Below are positions 16,909-24,797 of a stretch of 36,272 nucleotides of DNA, piece after piece. A program made the translations under genes and the position numbers. The stretch spans positions 1-36,272 of the forward strand of contig JARLFY010000057.1 of the NCBI GenBank assembly GCA_031296325.1, in the 5' to 3' direction. The notes beneath the pieces were generated by a model, which saw only the letters and a list, made by a program, of their open reading frames with translations, searched no databases and had not been told where the DNA came from. This stretch comes from Acidobacteriaceae bacterium (GTDB taxonomy: Bacteria > Acidobacteriota > Terriglobia > Terriglobales > Acidobacteriaceae). Position 1 is the first letter of the stretch, and the number at the start of each line of letters is the position of its first letter.

Positions 16909-18321
16909 ATGTCCAAGCAGATGACAATGGGTGTCCTCGTCGGCAACCGCGGATTCTTTCCCTCGCACCTCGCTACCTCGGGCCGGCTGGAGATCATCGC
17001 CGCGCTTGAAGCCGCTGGAATCAAGCCCATCGTACTCGATCCCGAGGTCACCGCCCACGGCGCAGTCGAGACCTACGAGGACGCCAAAAAGTGCGCGGCG
17101 TTGTTCAAGGCCCATGCTGCGGAGATCGACGGCCTCATCATCACCCTGCCCAACTTCGGCGAGGAGCGCGGTCTGGCCGACGCCATCCGTCTGGCCGAGT
17201 TGCACGTTCCCGTGTTGATTCAGGCCACGCCCGACAACCCGAGCAACATGTCGATTGCGCATCGCCGCGACAGCTTCTGCGGCAAGATGTCGATCTCGAA
17301 CAACCTGAAGCAGTACGGTATTCCCTTCTCGCTGACCACGCTGCACACCGAGGCTCTGGACTCGCCTGAGTTCAAGGCCGATCTGAGCTGGTTTGCCGCC
17401 GTCTGCCGCACGGTTCGCGGCCTCAAGAACATGCGTCTCGGCGCCATCGGAGCTCGCCCCACAGCCTTCAACACCGTGCGCTACTCGGAGAAGCTGCTGG
17501 AGCGCTCGGGCATCACGGTCGAGACGCTGGATCTGTCGGAGATCATCGGTCGCATCGGTCGCACCAAGGACAACGACGACGCAACGCAGGCCAAGCTCGC
17601 CGCTATCAAGAAGTACGTTCCCGTTGGCGATACTCCCGAAGCCGCGCTGCTGAAGATGGCCAAGCTGGGCGCGGTCATCGACAACTGGATGACGGTCAAC
17701 GCGCTCGACGTCTCCGCCGTGCAGTGTTGGACGAGCATCGAAGAATTCCTCGGCATCGTGCCCTGTACCGTGATGTCGATGATGAGCGAGAAGCTGATCC
17801 CGTCGGCCTGCGAGGTCGATGTCCTGGGCACGCTCTCGATGTACGCGCTGACGCTGGCCAGCGAGACGCCCTCGGCGCTGCTCGACTGGAACAACAACTA
17901 CGGCACGAACCCCGACAAGGCGGTCTGCTTCCACTGCTCCAACCTGCCCAAGCACTTCTTCAACGAAGGCGTGAAGATGGACTATCAACTTATCATCGCG
18001 GGGACGGTGGGCAAGGCCAACACCCACGGCACACTCGACGGTCGCGTCAAGGCTGGGCCGATGAGCTACGCGCGCTTCTCCACCGACGACTTCACCGGCC
18101 AGATCAAGGGCTATGTCGGCCAGGGAGCCTTCACCAACGATCCGCTGAACACCTTCGGCGGTGCAGGCGTGGTGGAGATTCCCAAGATGCAGGAACTACT
18201 GCGCTACATCTGCGAGAATGGCTTCGAACACCACGTCGCCACCAACTTCTCCTCGACCGCAGCGCCGATCTACGAGGCCGCCACCAAGTACCTCAACTGG
18301 CCCATGTACATGCACCAGTAG
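16909..18321 (+). CDS. L-fucose/L-arabinose isomerase-family protein
   Basis: 470 aa, related to the fucose isomerase (COG2407) fold, which interconverts aldoses and ketoses with a divalent metal. The N-terminal half is Rossmann-like (MGVLVGNRGFFPSHLATSGR; EIDGLIITLPNFGEE; VPVLIQATPD). The likely metal ligands of the family are present: Glu302 in SACEVDVLGT, Asp326 in LLDWNNNYG and His441 or His442 in FEHHVATN. The protein is shorter than true FucI (about 590 aa), and the exact sugar cannot be told from sequence. ATG 16909 has AAGGAG 9 nt upstream. It lies on the same strand as the symporter and the 76-aa protein and ends in a strong terminator, so the three may form one sugar-uptake unit. 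A 192-bp gap before it may hold a second promoter. Confidence 0.82.
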   Translation: MSKQMTMGVLVGNRGFFPSHLATSGRLEIIAALEAAGIKPIVLDPEVTAHGAVETYEDAKKCAALFKAHAAEIDGLIITLPNFGEERGLADAIRLAELHVPVLIQATPDNPSNMSIAHRRDSFCGKMSISNNLKQYGIPFSLTTLHTEALDSPEFKADLSWFAAVCRTVRGLKNMRLGAIGARPTAFNTVRYSEKLLERSGITVETLDLSEIIGRIGRTKDNDDATQAKLAAIKKYVPVGDTPEAALLKMAKLGAVIDNWMTVNALDVSAVQCWTSIEEFLGIVPCTVMSMMSEKLIPSACEVDVLGTLSMYALTLASETPSALLDWNNNYGTNPDKAVCFHCSNLPKHFFNEGVKMDYQLIIAGTVGKANTHGTLDGRVKAGPMSYARFSTDDFTGQIKGYVGQGAFTNDPLNTFGGAGVVEIPKMQELLRYICENGFEHHVATNFSSTAAPIYEAATKYLNWPMYMHQ

Positions 18322-18342
18322 GACGCATCAATACACACACCG

Positions 18343-18385
18343 GCTCCAGAGCTTGCATTCAATCGCAGACTCTGGAGCTTTTTTT
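18343..18385 (+). terminator. Rho-independent terminator after the isomerase gene
   Basis: GCTCCAGAG (18343-18351) pairs perfectly with CTCTGGAGC (18370-18378), 18-nt loop, followed by seven T residues. Confidence 0.85.
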
Positions 18386-18419
18386 GAACATCGGATTCCT
18401 AGCTTGCTTATGTAGCGCT

Positions 18420-18653
18420 CTAATACGGCTTCAGATATCCTCCGCCAGAGAGCGTATAAGTTAGCCCGCCGAGTGAGCTGTTGTTAGACGACTCGTAGTA
18501 CACCGTGTACCCGTTGCCCACAATATTGCTCACCGTCGTACCCGAAATCCCCGCCACATCCGACAGCGTCGTCAGGTAAGAAGTCCCTGTCACCGTCCAC
18601 TTGCTAGTCGCATCCAGCGTCAGCGACGCTACACCGCCAGACTGATAGCCCCC
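18420..18653 (-). pseudogene. Out-of-frame C-terminal tail of the Ig-like lipoprotein
   Basis: After the in-frame stop at 18629-18631 a different minus-strand frame stays open to a TAG at 18420-18422. It reads VASLTLDATSKWTVTGTSYL, then a SDVAGISGTTVSNIVGNG segment and a final LTYTLSGGGYLKPY. It keeps the Thr/Ser/Gly-rich composition of the upstream protein and ends like a normal beta-helix C-terminus. One base added or lost between 18629 and 18653 would join it to the gene. A run of five G on the coding strand (18649-18653) lies in the overlap and is a plausible slip site. The tail stop is again TAGAGC. Confidence 0.75.
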
Positions 18654-20137
18654 GTCAGCGTCGAGCTGCTTGCCAGCATCAAGGTCGCTGTACTAATCGA
18701 GTCCACAATCACGTCTCCGGTCATCGCAGTGCCGCTGGCCGTAAACGTCACCAACCCGCCATTCGCACCCGTCGTCCCATTGGTCATCGCTTCCGCCTCC
18801 AGCAGCGTGGAGACGTTATTGGTCATGGTCACATTCGTCAGCGTGATCGTCGACTCGGTATTGGTCACCGCAAACATCGTCGCCGGCACATTCTGCCCCG
18901 CGCTCGCGCTCAACCCGGAGCACGCCGAAGCCGGACACGAGTACGACAGCGAGCCGTTCGTCTGCGTGAAGGAATCATTGGTAGCGGTCGCGTTCTTGCC
19001 CGCCGAGCTGAACAGAAACACCCCGCGCCCATCGCCGTCCGCGCTGGTCAGGCTGGAGCTGGTCACCGCGATCGTGTTGCTCCCATCGATCACTGCAATC
19101 GGAGAATTTGCCGCCGTAAACGTGGCATTCGACGCCGTGAACGTGCCTGTTGAATACAGCCCGGCAGACTTCGTCCCCGTCGTCGCATACGTCCCGCCAT
19201 TCAACGTGATCGTGCATCCGCCCGTATCGGTCGCCACTACGGAGCCGGTCTGTCCGGAGGTCGTCGCCGTGACACTGGTAATGTTCATCACCGCTCCCTC
19301 GGCGCAGTACAGTCCGTGACCTCCGTTTCCGCTGGCGTTGATCGTCGTGCCGCTGATGTTCACCGTCGCCGCCGCCGCGTAGACCCCGCTGGCAAAGGTC
19401 CCGGTCGTCGTCACCGTCCCGCCGGTAATATTCAACACCGCGCCCGTGCTCGCCGCCTTGCCAGCCCCATACGCCAGCACCGCCGCGTCCAACCCATAAA
19501 AACTGCTGTCGTTCTGGTACGCGGTATTGCTGCTCGATGTGATCGTCGGGTTGGTCAGCGTCAGCGTAGTTCCTGCGTTGGCCGCGCACACTGCGCTCTC
19601 ATCCGTCCCGCTAGCCGCCACCGTTGCCGCCGCCAGCGTGTTCGTCCCACTAATATAAACGTCAATCGCCGTGTTATAGGCCGAGTTTGTGGAGTCCTGG
19701 TAGCCGCATGCGCTTGCGCCAGTCGTTGCCGCCGTCACTGTAACCGTCACCGCGCTCGATGTGCTCGACGCATAAGTGCTCGTCCCCTCATACGTCGCCG
19801 TCAGGGTGTGCGTCCCAGTGGTTCCCAGCGACGTCGCAAGCGTCGCAGTGCCCGAGCCAAGCGTCCCTGTGCCCAGCGAAGTCGAGCCGTCATAAAAGGT
19901 CACGGTGCCCGCCGCAGCAGGCGAGACCGTCGCCGTCAGCGTAAGGCTCGCGCCAACAGTTGCTGTATTCGCGGATGAAGTTAGCGTTGTTGCCGTTGCC
20001 GTCTCGCTGCTGGATGTAGTGAAAGCCGAGCTGGATGTAGAGCCGGATGAACCACAGCCCGTAGTAGCTATAAAGGCAATCGCAAAAGTCGCGATACAGA
20101 TGATAGCGCGGCGAAGATTAATTGAGAGAATGGTCAA
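18629..20137 (-). CDS. Ig-like/beta-helix surface lipoprotein, C-terminus lost by frameshift
   Basis: 502 aa as read. The N-terminus has a positively charged then hydrophobic stretch ending in ATTGC (lipobox, Cys28), so it is a predicted lipoprotein. A Ser/Thr-rich linker is followed by one bacterial Ig-like domain of the Big_3 type (about 45-140: TLTATVSPAAAGTVTFYDGSTSLGTGTL...HTLTATYEG). Then comes a long run of short Thr/Ser/Gly-rich strands (TLTNPTITSSSN, NITGGTVTTTGTFASGVY, TINASGNGGHGLY, TLNGGTYATTGTKSAGLY), which look like right-handed beta-helix rungs, as in adhesins. The function is probably surface attachment (inference). TTG 20137 is the start, with GGTGAT 5 nt upstream. The last about 70 codons are out of frame (see 18420). 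Confidence 0.72.
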   Translation of the reverse strand: MTILSINLRRAIICIATFAIAFIATTGCGSSGSTSSSAFTTSSSETATATTLTSSANTATVGASLTLTATVSPAAAGTVTFYDGSTSLGTGTLGSGTATLATSLGTTGTHTLTATYEGTSTYASSTSSAVTVTVTAATTGASACGYQDSTNSAYNTAIDVYISGTNTLAAATVAASGTDESAVCAANAGTTLTLTNPTITSSSNTAYQNDSSFYGLDAAVLAYGAGKAASTGAVLNITGGTVTTTGTFASGVYAAAATVNISGTTINASGNGGHGLYCAEGAVMNITSVTATTSGQTGSVVATDTGGCTITLNGGTYATTGTKSAGLYSTGTFTASNATFTAANSPIAVIDGSNTIAVTSSSLTSADGDGRGVFLFSSAGKNATATNDSFTQTNGSLSYSCPASACSGLSASAGQNVPATMFAVTNTESTITLTNVTMTNNVSTLLEAEAMTNGTTGANGGLVTFTASGTAMTGDVIVDSISTATLMLASSSTLTGAISLAV

Positions 20138-20274
20138 ATTATCACCCTGTGAACGGTTATTTCCCCGTAAACAAAGTGACGCGTGGTATTGATACTCGGA
20201 TTACACCTACGATGTAAATCGTTACGATCGACAGCCCTGCGGTGAAAATATTCCGATTTTCGTCTTGACTCTAT

Positions 20275-20832
20275 CTACAGAGTGGGCGCAGGGATGACGC
20301 CGCAGGCGATGCGCGCTCCGGCATTGCCGGTCGGGTCGGTCATCATGTCGTCGGCCTTCTCGTGAATCATGATCGAGGTGCCGAGGACTGAGTCTGGCGC
20401 GCCAAGTGCCATGGTGAGGTAATCCACCTTGAAGGTAATTGTGCCGGTATGATCAGCGCCGATGGTGATATTCGAGGGCAGATCACCGGCGTGATGTCCC
20501 ATCGGGTTCATCGTGCCGTGCTGTTTATGGTCTGGGTTGAGATGGCCTCCAGCGCTCATAAAGTTGGGAACCTCGCAGACCGGGTTCTGGTGAATATGGA
20601 CGGCATGGTCGCCTGCGGGCAGGTTCTTCAGCGAGAGTGTGATGGTGAGTTGCTTGCCGTCCTTGCTCTCCTTGAAGGTTGCCGTTCCGGCGTCTTCGCC
20701 CGTGCTGGTCTTGATGGGAACGACGAGCGAACTCGGGTGTGCTGGGTGAGTCGCGGCCTGAGCATGGAGCGAGGCGGCGGAAATGCCGATGGCAAGCAAT
20801 GAGAGAGCGGCGGCAGTGTAGCTGAGGCGCAT
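20275..20832 (-). CDS. sodC: Exported Cu/Zn superoxide dismutase
   Basis: Dismutates superoxide in the periplasm. 185 aa from the ATG at 20832, chosen because AGGAGA lies 7 nt upstream and a signal peptide follows (MRLSYTAAALSLLAIGISAA). An in-frame start 9 codons upstream lacks this. Metal ligands match the family: copper His79 and His81 in VHIH, the bridging His97 in GGHLNP, zinc His105, His114 and Asp117 (HHAGD), and copper His157 in IHEKADD. The structural disulfide pair is Cys86 and Cys177 (ACGVI). No residue is missing, so it should be active. It is on the same strand as tdk and the Ig-like lipoprotein but with separate gaps. Confidence 0.95.
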   Translation of the reverse strand: MRLSYTAAALSLLAIGISAASLHAQAATHPAHPSSLVVPIKTSTGEDAGTATFKESKDGKQLTITLSLKNLPAGDHAVHIHQNPVCEVPNFMSAGGHLNPDHKQHGTMNPMGHHAGDLPSNITIGADHTGTITFKVDYLTMALGAPDSVLGTSIMIHEKADDMMTDPTGNAGARIACGVIPAPTL

Positions 20833-20911
20833 GGCGATTCTCCTACGGACTGAATGCAAAAGTTAGATGCAAACGGCACAGCGCAGGAGCGGAGAATTTT
20901 ACGAATTGTAG

Positions 20912-21547
20912 TTACGGAGCCTTTGGGAGATCCATCTGCTGGCTCTCCGGGGCATCCAGATAGGGGCGGAAGCAGGCGCGGCAGCGAGCCTCGTAGAGTC
21001 CGGCCGCTCCGACGACGACCAGCTTGCGGCTGGCTCCGAGGCGCTGGGTGTGGATCGCCGGCGCGCCGCAGACGACGCAGACCGCCGAGAGCTTCGTCAC
21101 CTCGTCGCTGATGGCCATCAGCGCGGGAATCGGGCCGAAGGGTTCGCCGGTGAAGGTGGTGTCCAGCCCCGCGATCAGGATGCGTTTGCCCAGATGCACC
21201 AGCTCGCCGACAAACTGCACGATCGACTCGTCGAAGAACTGCGCCTCGTCGATGCCGATGACCTCGACCTCGGGCAGTTGTGCGTAGAGCGCCTCGCGCA
21301 GCCGCGCAACGTTGGCGACGGTCACCGCCTCGTGCGTCTGCGCACTGTGCGATGCGATCGCCGTGCGATGGTAGCGCAGGTCGATGTCCGGCTTGAAGCA
21401 GGCCACTCGCTGGCGAGCGATGGCTGCCCGCTTCAGGCGACGGATCAGCTCCTCGCTCTTGCCGCTGAACATGGGGCCGGTGATGACCTCAATTCGACCG
21501 ACTTCGCTGCGTCCGGCCTCGTTGCGGCCAGAGCTTGGTAAATTCAT
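20912..21547 (-). CDS. tdk: Thymidine kinase (type II, zinc-containing)
   Basis: Phosphorylates thymidine (salvage of dTMP). 211 aa, normal length. P-loop GPMFSGKS (24-31), catalytic base Glu101 in IDEAQFFD, and a zinc-binding set of four cysteines, CVVC (157, 160) and CRAC (189, 192). TSLSAV-type and TKLSAVCVV contexts fit TK1-like enzymes. The N-terminal 16 residues before VGRIEVITGPM are extra and Gly/Arg/Ser-rich. GAGG lies about 12 nt before the ATG, a long spacing, so a slightly later start is possible. Confidence 0.95.
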   Translation of the reverse strand: MNLPSSGRNEAGRSEVGRIEVITGPMFSGKSEELIRRLKRAAIARQRVACFKPDIDLRYHRTAIASHSAQTHEAVTVANVARLREALYAQLPEVEVIGIDEAQFFDESIVQFVGELVHLGKRILIAGLDTTFTGEPFGPIPALMAISDEVTKLSAVCVVCGAPAIHTQRLGASRKLVVVGAAGLYEARCRACFRPYLDAPESQQMDLPKAP

Positions 21548-21618
21548 CGTGCTTTTGCCTCTACTGATTCCGATTGTTCTACCCTGAGTACGAGTGCGCC
21601 GGCAGATCGTCGGCCCGC

Positions 21619-22365
21619 TCAGCCCATGTACATTCCGCCGTTGACGTCCAACGTGTGCCCGGTGATGTAGCTGGCGTCGTCCGAGGCGAGGAAGGCGACC
21701 GCCGAGGCAATGTCGCGATCCGTGCCAGTGCGGGCCAGCGGAATCTGCGAGGTCATCGCCTTCTTCTGCTCCTCGGTCAACACGGCGGTCATTGAGGTCT
21801 CGATGAAGCCCGGCGCGACAGCGTTGACGGTGATGGTGCGTCCGGCCAACTCGCGCGCCAGCGACTTGGTGAGGCCGATCAGCCCAGCCTTTGACGCCGC
21901 GTAGTTCGCCTGTCCAGCCTGGCCCGTCTCGCCGACCACCGACGCAATGTTGACCACGCGACCCCAGCGAGCCTTGAGCATCGAACCCATCACGGCCTGC
22001 GTCATCAGGAAGGCTCCGGTCAGATTGGTGGACAGCACATCATCCCAGTCCTTGCGCTTCATGCGCAGGGTCAGGGTGTCGCGCGTGATTCCGCCATTGT
22101 TGACCAGAATCTCCACCTTGCCGAGCTGGGCGATGACGCCCTTGGCACAGGCCTGAATCGACTCCTCACAGCTCAGGTCGAGCGCGAAGGGATGCGCCAC
22201 GCCTCCTGCTGCGACAATCTCGGCGGCGACCTCGGCCAGCTTCGCCTCGTTGCGCGCAGCCAGCGCGACCGTCGCGCCCTTTGCCGCCAAAGCCAATGCA
22301 CATGCCCGCCCGATTCCCTGCGACGCACCCGTTACCAACGCAACCCGACCCGCTAGTGAACTCAT
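21619..22365 (-). CDS. fabG: 3-oxoacyl-ACP reductase FabG (SDR family)
   Basis: NADPH-dependent reduction of beta-ketoacyl-ACP in fatty acid synthesis. 248 aa. Cofactor motif TGASQGIG (12-19), NNGG (89-92), and the catalytic tetrad Asn114, Ser142 (NIASVVG), Tyr155 and Lys159 (YAASK). The C-terminus, ITGHTLDVNGGMYM, is typical of FabG. No fab partners are adjacent, so an SDR with another substrate cannot be excluded, although similarity to FabG along the whole length is strong. The start ATG has GGAG 4 nt upstream, and a TATAAT box lies about 30 nt upstream. Confidence 0.9.
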   Translation of the reverse strand: MSSLAGRVALVTGASQGIGRACALALAAKGATVALAARNEAKLAEVAAEIVAAGGVAHPFALDLSCEESIQACAKGVIAQLGKVEILVNNGGITRDTLTLRMKRKDWDDVLSTNLTGAFLMTQAVMGSMLKARWGRVVNIASVVGETGQAGQANYAASKAGLIGLTKSLARELAGRTITVNAVAPGFIETSMTAVLTEEQKKAMTSQIPLARTGTDRDIASAVAFLASDDASYITGHTLDVNGGMYMG

Positions 22366-22392
22366 CTGTCTCCAATCTACTGAACTCGGTCA

Positions 22393-22398
22393 ATTATA
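22393..22398 (-). promoter_or_regulatory. -10 box of fabG
   Basis: A perfect TATAAT on the minus strand, 27 nt before the fabG ATG, leaving a short leader with GGAG. Upstream TTGGTT or TTGTTT could serve as -35, but neither has ideal spacing. Confidence 0.5.
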
Positions 22399-22571
22399 CG
22401 AACTTGTACGCAAAACAAACCAAGAATCGAGCGAAGTTTCCGACTCTGCGCGGTCTGCCGCCTTCCTTGCATCGCAGTGGACGGAATTCGCCGCGCGTTG
22501 CCGCTCTGGGCGATGCTCCGAACTCAACTCTCTCGGCTGCATTCTGGCCTCCAGCGACAAGCCCGCCTGCC

Positions 22572-22656
22572 ATACCCCTCGGGGTATATACCTACATTAT
22601 TGATTACAAACATTTTGCCGTTTCGTATATACTGACTAGTATATACCTAAATGGAG
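22572..22656 (+). promoter_or_regulatory. Operator-like dyad cluster with ribosome binding site
   Basis: GTATATACT-GACT-AGTATATAC (22625-22646) is a perfect 9-bp inverted repeat with 4-nt spacer. A third GTATATAC lies at 22584, inside the hairpin ATACCCC-TC-GGGGTAT (22572-22587). The dyad contains TATACT, a good -10 box. GGAG (22653-22656) then sits 7 nt before ATG 22664. The layout is that of a promoter overlapped by a dimeric repressor site; PadR-type regulators bind comparable sequences, but the regulator is unknown. Confidence 0.5.
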
Positions 22657-22752
22657 TTAGCCGATGGTCAAATTCTATAAACCAAGGGGCAAAGGCAATA
22701 ACAAACGCAACGACAACGGCAAAAGCAGCGACTTATGGTGCGAGTGGTATTC

Positions 22753-22793
22753 CTCCCATCCATCGCGATGTTGCTGCGATGGGTGGGGCACCC
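22753..22793 (+). repeat. Intergenic hairpin with GGGGCACCC tail
   Basis: CCCATCCATCGC pairs with GCGATGGGTGGG (11 of 12) around a 9-nt loop, followed by GCACCC. It differs from families 1 and 2 and abuts the family-1 copy at 22807. Confidence 0.55.
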
Positions 22794-22806
22794 GGCAAAG
22801 GCAAAA

Positions 22807-22928
22807 GCAGATCCCCTTCGGGGATGACAAACAAAAAACAAGCAACGACAAATGCTGGAGGATCAGTAGAAACGCTCGTTTGCAGATAGGTTATATATGT
22901 CGAGACAGCCTGGTTTTTAAATGCTCTA
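22807..22928 (+). repeat. Family-1 repeat, extended variant
   Basis: Compact core AGCAGATCCCCTTCGGGGAT plus GACAAACAAA. Then comes a 70-bp extension (22841-22910) nearly identical to 34471-34540, and the right end TTTTTAAATGCTCTA. No TAGAGC left end is seen. Together with the preceding hairpin it accounts for about 180 bp of the otherwise gene-free stretch 22366-23186. The rest of that stretch (22399-22570, 22930-23110) shows no gene I can support. Confidence 0.7.
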
Positions 22929-23113
22929 GTTAAAATATACGATTCTGGCATAACTCGAATGCCAACTGAATTTTTCAGGCAACTCGTTGATGTTGCTATG
23001 TTTACGCTGATAGTCCAGAGGGTAAGGGCTTGACACGGGGTTTTGGGCGGTTTTTTGCATGGCTTCGCGAAAGATTTTTTACAGGTGTCGGCGTGGTTTA
23101 GCCTCGGGCCACT

Positions 23114-23143
23114 TTGACAGGTTGCCCCCTAAGTTGGTAGTTT
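23114..23143 (+). promoter_or_regulatory. Possible promoter of tRNA-Glu
   Basis: TTGACA (23114-23119), 18-bp spacer, TAGTTT (23138-23143); the expected start lies about 37 nt before the tRNA. Another TTGACA at 23030 has no good -10 box. Confidence 0.4.
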
Positions 23144-23186
23144 GGAAGTTGGGTTGGGGGGCAATTCTTGCCATTCTTCGGCTCTG

Positions 23187-23261
23187 GTCCCCATCGTTCA
23201 ATGGTTAGGACATCGCCCTTTCACGGCGGTAATACGGGTTCGAATCCCGTTGGGGACACCA
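23187..23261 (+). tRNA. tRNA-Glu (anticodon TTC)
   Basis: Acceptor arms GTCCCCA and TGGGGAC pair. The D-loop contains GGTTAGGA. The anticodon arm is TCGCC-CTTTCAC-GGCGG with anticodon TTC at 23220-23222, and the T-arm is ACGGGTTCGAATCCCGT. Discriminator A at 23258 is followed by a genome-encoded CCA. Near-identical in key positions to bacterial tRNA-Glu. Confidence 0.97.
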
Positions 23262-23304
23262 AATCCATTCCATAATTCATGCATTTTCCCCGTGGAGTCT
23301 TCTG

Positions 23305-24714
23305 GTGCGGAAAAACGCAGGTTCTTCAACTCGCGCGGGGAAGCCACTGAGTTCTCCAAAGAGCGATAGAACGAATCCACCCCCTGATCGAGATGCGGCA
23401 GGCTGGGGAGATCGCCGCCTTCTGCTCTTTATTCTGCTCAACATTCTGGCAGTAAATGCGGGCTTCAAGCTGATTGCACACTTTGTCTTTCATCGTGGAG
23501 TGGACGAGATGCGCGTCCGCTACTGGGACTTTCTCCACTTCCATCAGTTCACCGACTCGTGGACTCCGATGTTAGGCTCGGTGAACTGCTTTCTCGCGCA
23601 TCCCAACCTCGCCATCTATCAGGCGAAGCTGTACGACACGCTGATCTACCCGCTGACTTCGATTCTGCCTCTGCTGTGGATGAAGCAGGCGGGGATGAGC
23701 GACGCGTCGGTGCTGCGCGCACTGCTGTTTGCGTCGTGGCTTGCCGTGGTCGGCGTGGTCGCCGTGCAGGTTCTGATTGCGGCAAGAATCTCCGCCTCGC
23801 AGGATTCCACGGGGAGGGGCGGTTTGAGTTGGCGGGGGGTCGTGGCAACAGCCTTTGCTGCCTTCTTCTTCATGCCGATCACGCTGGCCTTCTCGCTCGG
23901 TCAGGCGCAGATCTTTCTCGACCTCTTCTTCTCGCTGCTGGTTCTCTTCTGGGTGGAGCGGCGGGAGCGTGCGGCGGGAGTGATGATGGCTCTGCTGGCG
24001 ATGGTCAAGCCGCAGTTCGGGCTGCTGCTGCTGTGGTCGGCGCTGCGCCGTCGCTGGAACGCTCTGGCGGCGGGCGTGGCGACGCTGGCCGTTGGAGGAG
24101 CGGCTTCGCTGGCGGTCTTTGGCCTGCGCAACAATCTGGACTACCTCGGCGTTCTCTCCGGACTCAGCCGCAAGGCGCAGTCGCACTACGCCAACCAATC
24201 GATCTTCGGCCTGCTGAACCGCGCCATCTTCAACGGCGAGAACCTGCCCTATCACCCCTACGTCTATCCCCCGTTCGTGCCGTGGATCTACCACGTCACG
24301 CTGGCGACGACGGTGGTGCTGGTTCTGCTGGCGTTGACCTATCCGTGGCGCGAGCGAGCAGGCGGAATGGCCGACCTTGCAGCCATCGGAGTGGTCTGCG
24401 TGATTGCCACGCCGATGGCCTGGGAGCATCATTATGGCGTCATGTTGCCGATCTTCGCCTGGCTCTGGTTTGCCGTCTACCGCCGCGGAGGGAGACGCGT
24501 GTGGGCGCTGGCGCTGGCCTGGGTGCTGATTGCAGACTTTCTATCGCCGTTCAACCTGCTGGCCGCAGTTCCCGTGGCGAATGTCTTGCAGAGCTACATG
24601 TACTTCGGCGCACTGCTTCTGCTGGGGTTGCTGCTGCGCTCGCACGAAGGGGTTTTGGGCGAGAGAGCGACGGAGCCTGTTTCGGACTCACCCCCTTTGC
24701 TCGAAGGACTTTGA
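23305..24714 (+). CDS. GT87-family (DUF2029) polytopic mannosyltransferase-like protein
   Basis: 469 aa with about ten hydrophobic helices, beginning after a 38-residue polar N-terminus. DUF2029/GT87 features: WDFLHFHQ and the acidic loop after helix 1, AKLYDTLIYPLTSILPLL (the YPP/YPL-like motif), LAMVKPQFGLLLLW (the conserved K-P-Q), NQSIFGLLNR, and WEHHYGVMLPIFAWLW. GT87 members characterised in actinobacteria are polyprenyl-phosphate-mannose-dependent transferases. Here I infer transfer of a sugar from a lipid carrier in envelope glycan synthesis. GTG 23305 is the start, with GGAG 7 nt upstream. The gene lies 43 bp after tRNA-Glu, and the propeller lipoprotein follows after 83 bp. Confidence 0.85.
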   Translation: MRKNAGSSTRAGKPLSSPKSDRTNPPPDRDAAGWGDRRLLLFILLNILAVNAGFKLIAHFVFHRGVDEMRVRYWDFLHFHQFTDSWTPMLGSVNCFLAHPNLAIYQAKLYDTLIYPLTSILPLLWMKQAGMSDASVLRALLFASWLAVVGVVAVQVLIAARISASQDSTGRGGLSWRGVVATAFAAFFFMPITLAFSLGQAQIFLDLFFSLLVLFWVERRERAAGVMMALLAMVKPQFGLLLLWSALRRRWNALAAGVATLAVGGAASLAVFGLRNNLDYLGVLSGLSRKAQSHYANQSIFGLLNRAIFNGENLPYHPYVYPPFVPWIYHVTLATTVVLVLLALTYPWRERAGGMADLAAIGVVCVIATPMAWEHHYGVMLPIFAWLWFAVYRRGGRRVWALALAWVLIADFLSPFNLLAAVPVANVLQSYMYFGALLLLGLLLRSHEGVLGERATEPVSDSPPLLEGL

Positions 24715-24797
24715 GCGAATGGGGCGCGCACCGGTTCTGTGTGATTTACAATGAAGCCTTGAACATAGTCGGCAGCAACAGGATCGCGGGAGAAGTT

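Larger units (their letters stand above)
22664..22933 (+). pseudogene. Short reading frame behind the dyad, mostly made of repeats
   Basis: ATG 22664 has a good GGAG at 7 nt and an operator-like promoter region. The frame (89 codons) starts with a basic stretch, MVKFYKPRGKGNNKRNDNGK, but from about codon 30 it runs through the 22755 hairpin and a family-1 repeat. I read it as the 5' remnant of a regulated gene cut by repeats, or as a frame open by chance. No family is recognised. Confidence 0.2.

Noticed and set aside
23030..23058. TTGACA at 23030 as the tRNA-Glu promoter
   Set aside because: No -10-like hexamer at 16-18 bp; the TTGACA at 23114 has a better partner and a shorter distance.
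22841..23261. Integration site (att) at tRNA-Glu, given the repeat near 22841 and its copy at 34471
   Set aside because: The shared 70-bp stretch does not include tRNA sequence, no integrase is present, and the intervening genes are ordinary. The match is explained by the repeat family.
23559..24797. Long open frame upstream of, and continuous with, the propeller lipoprotein
   Set aside because: It overlaps the GT87 gene in another frame, has an Arg/Gly/Asp-rich composition without domains, and lacks a start signal. The real gene begins at the lipoprotein signal near 24798-24828.
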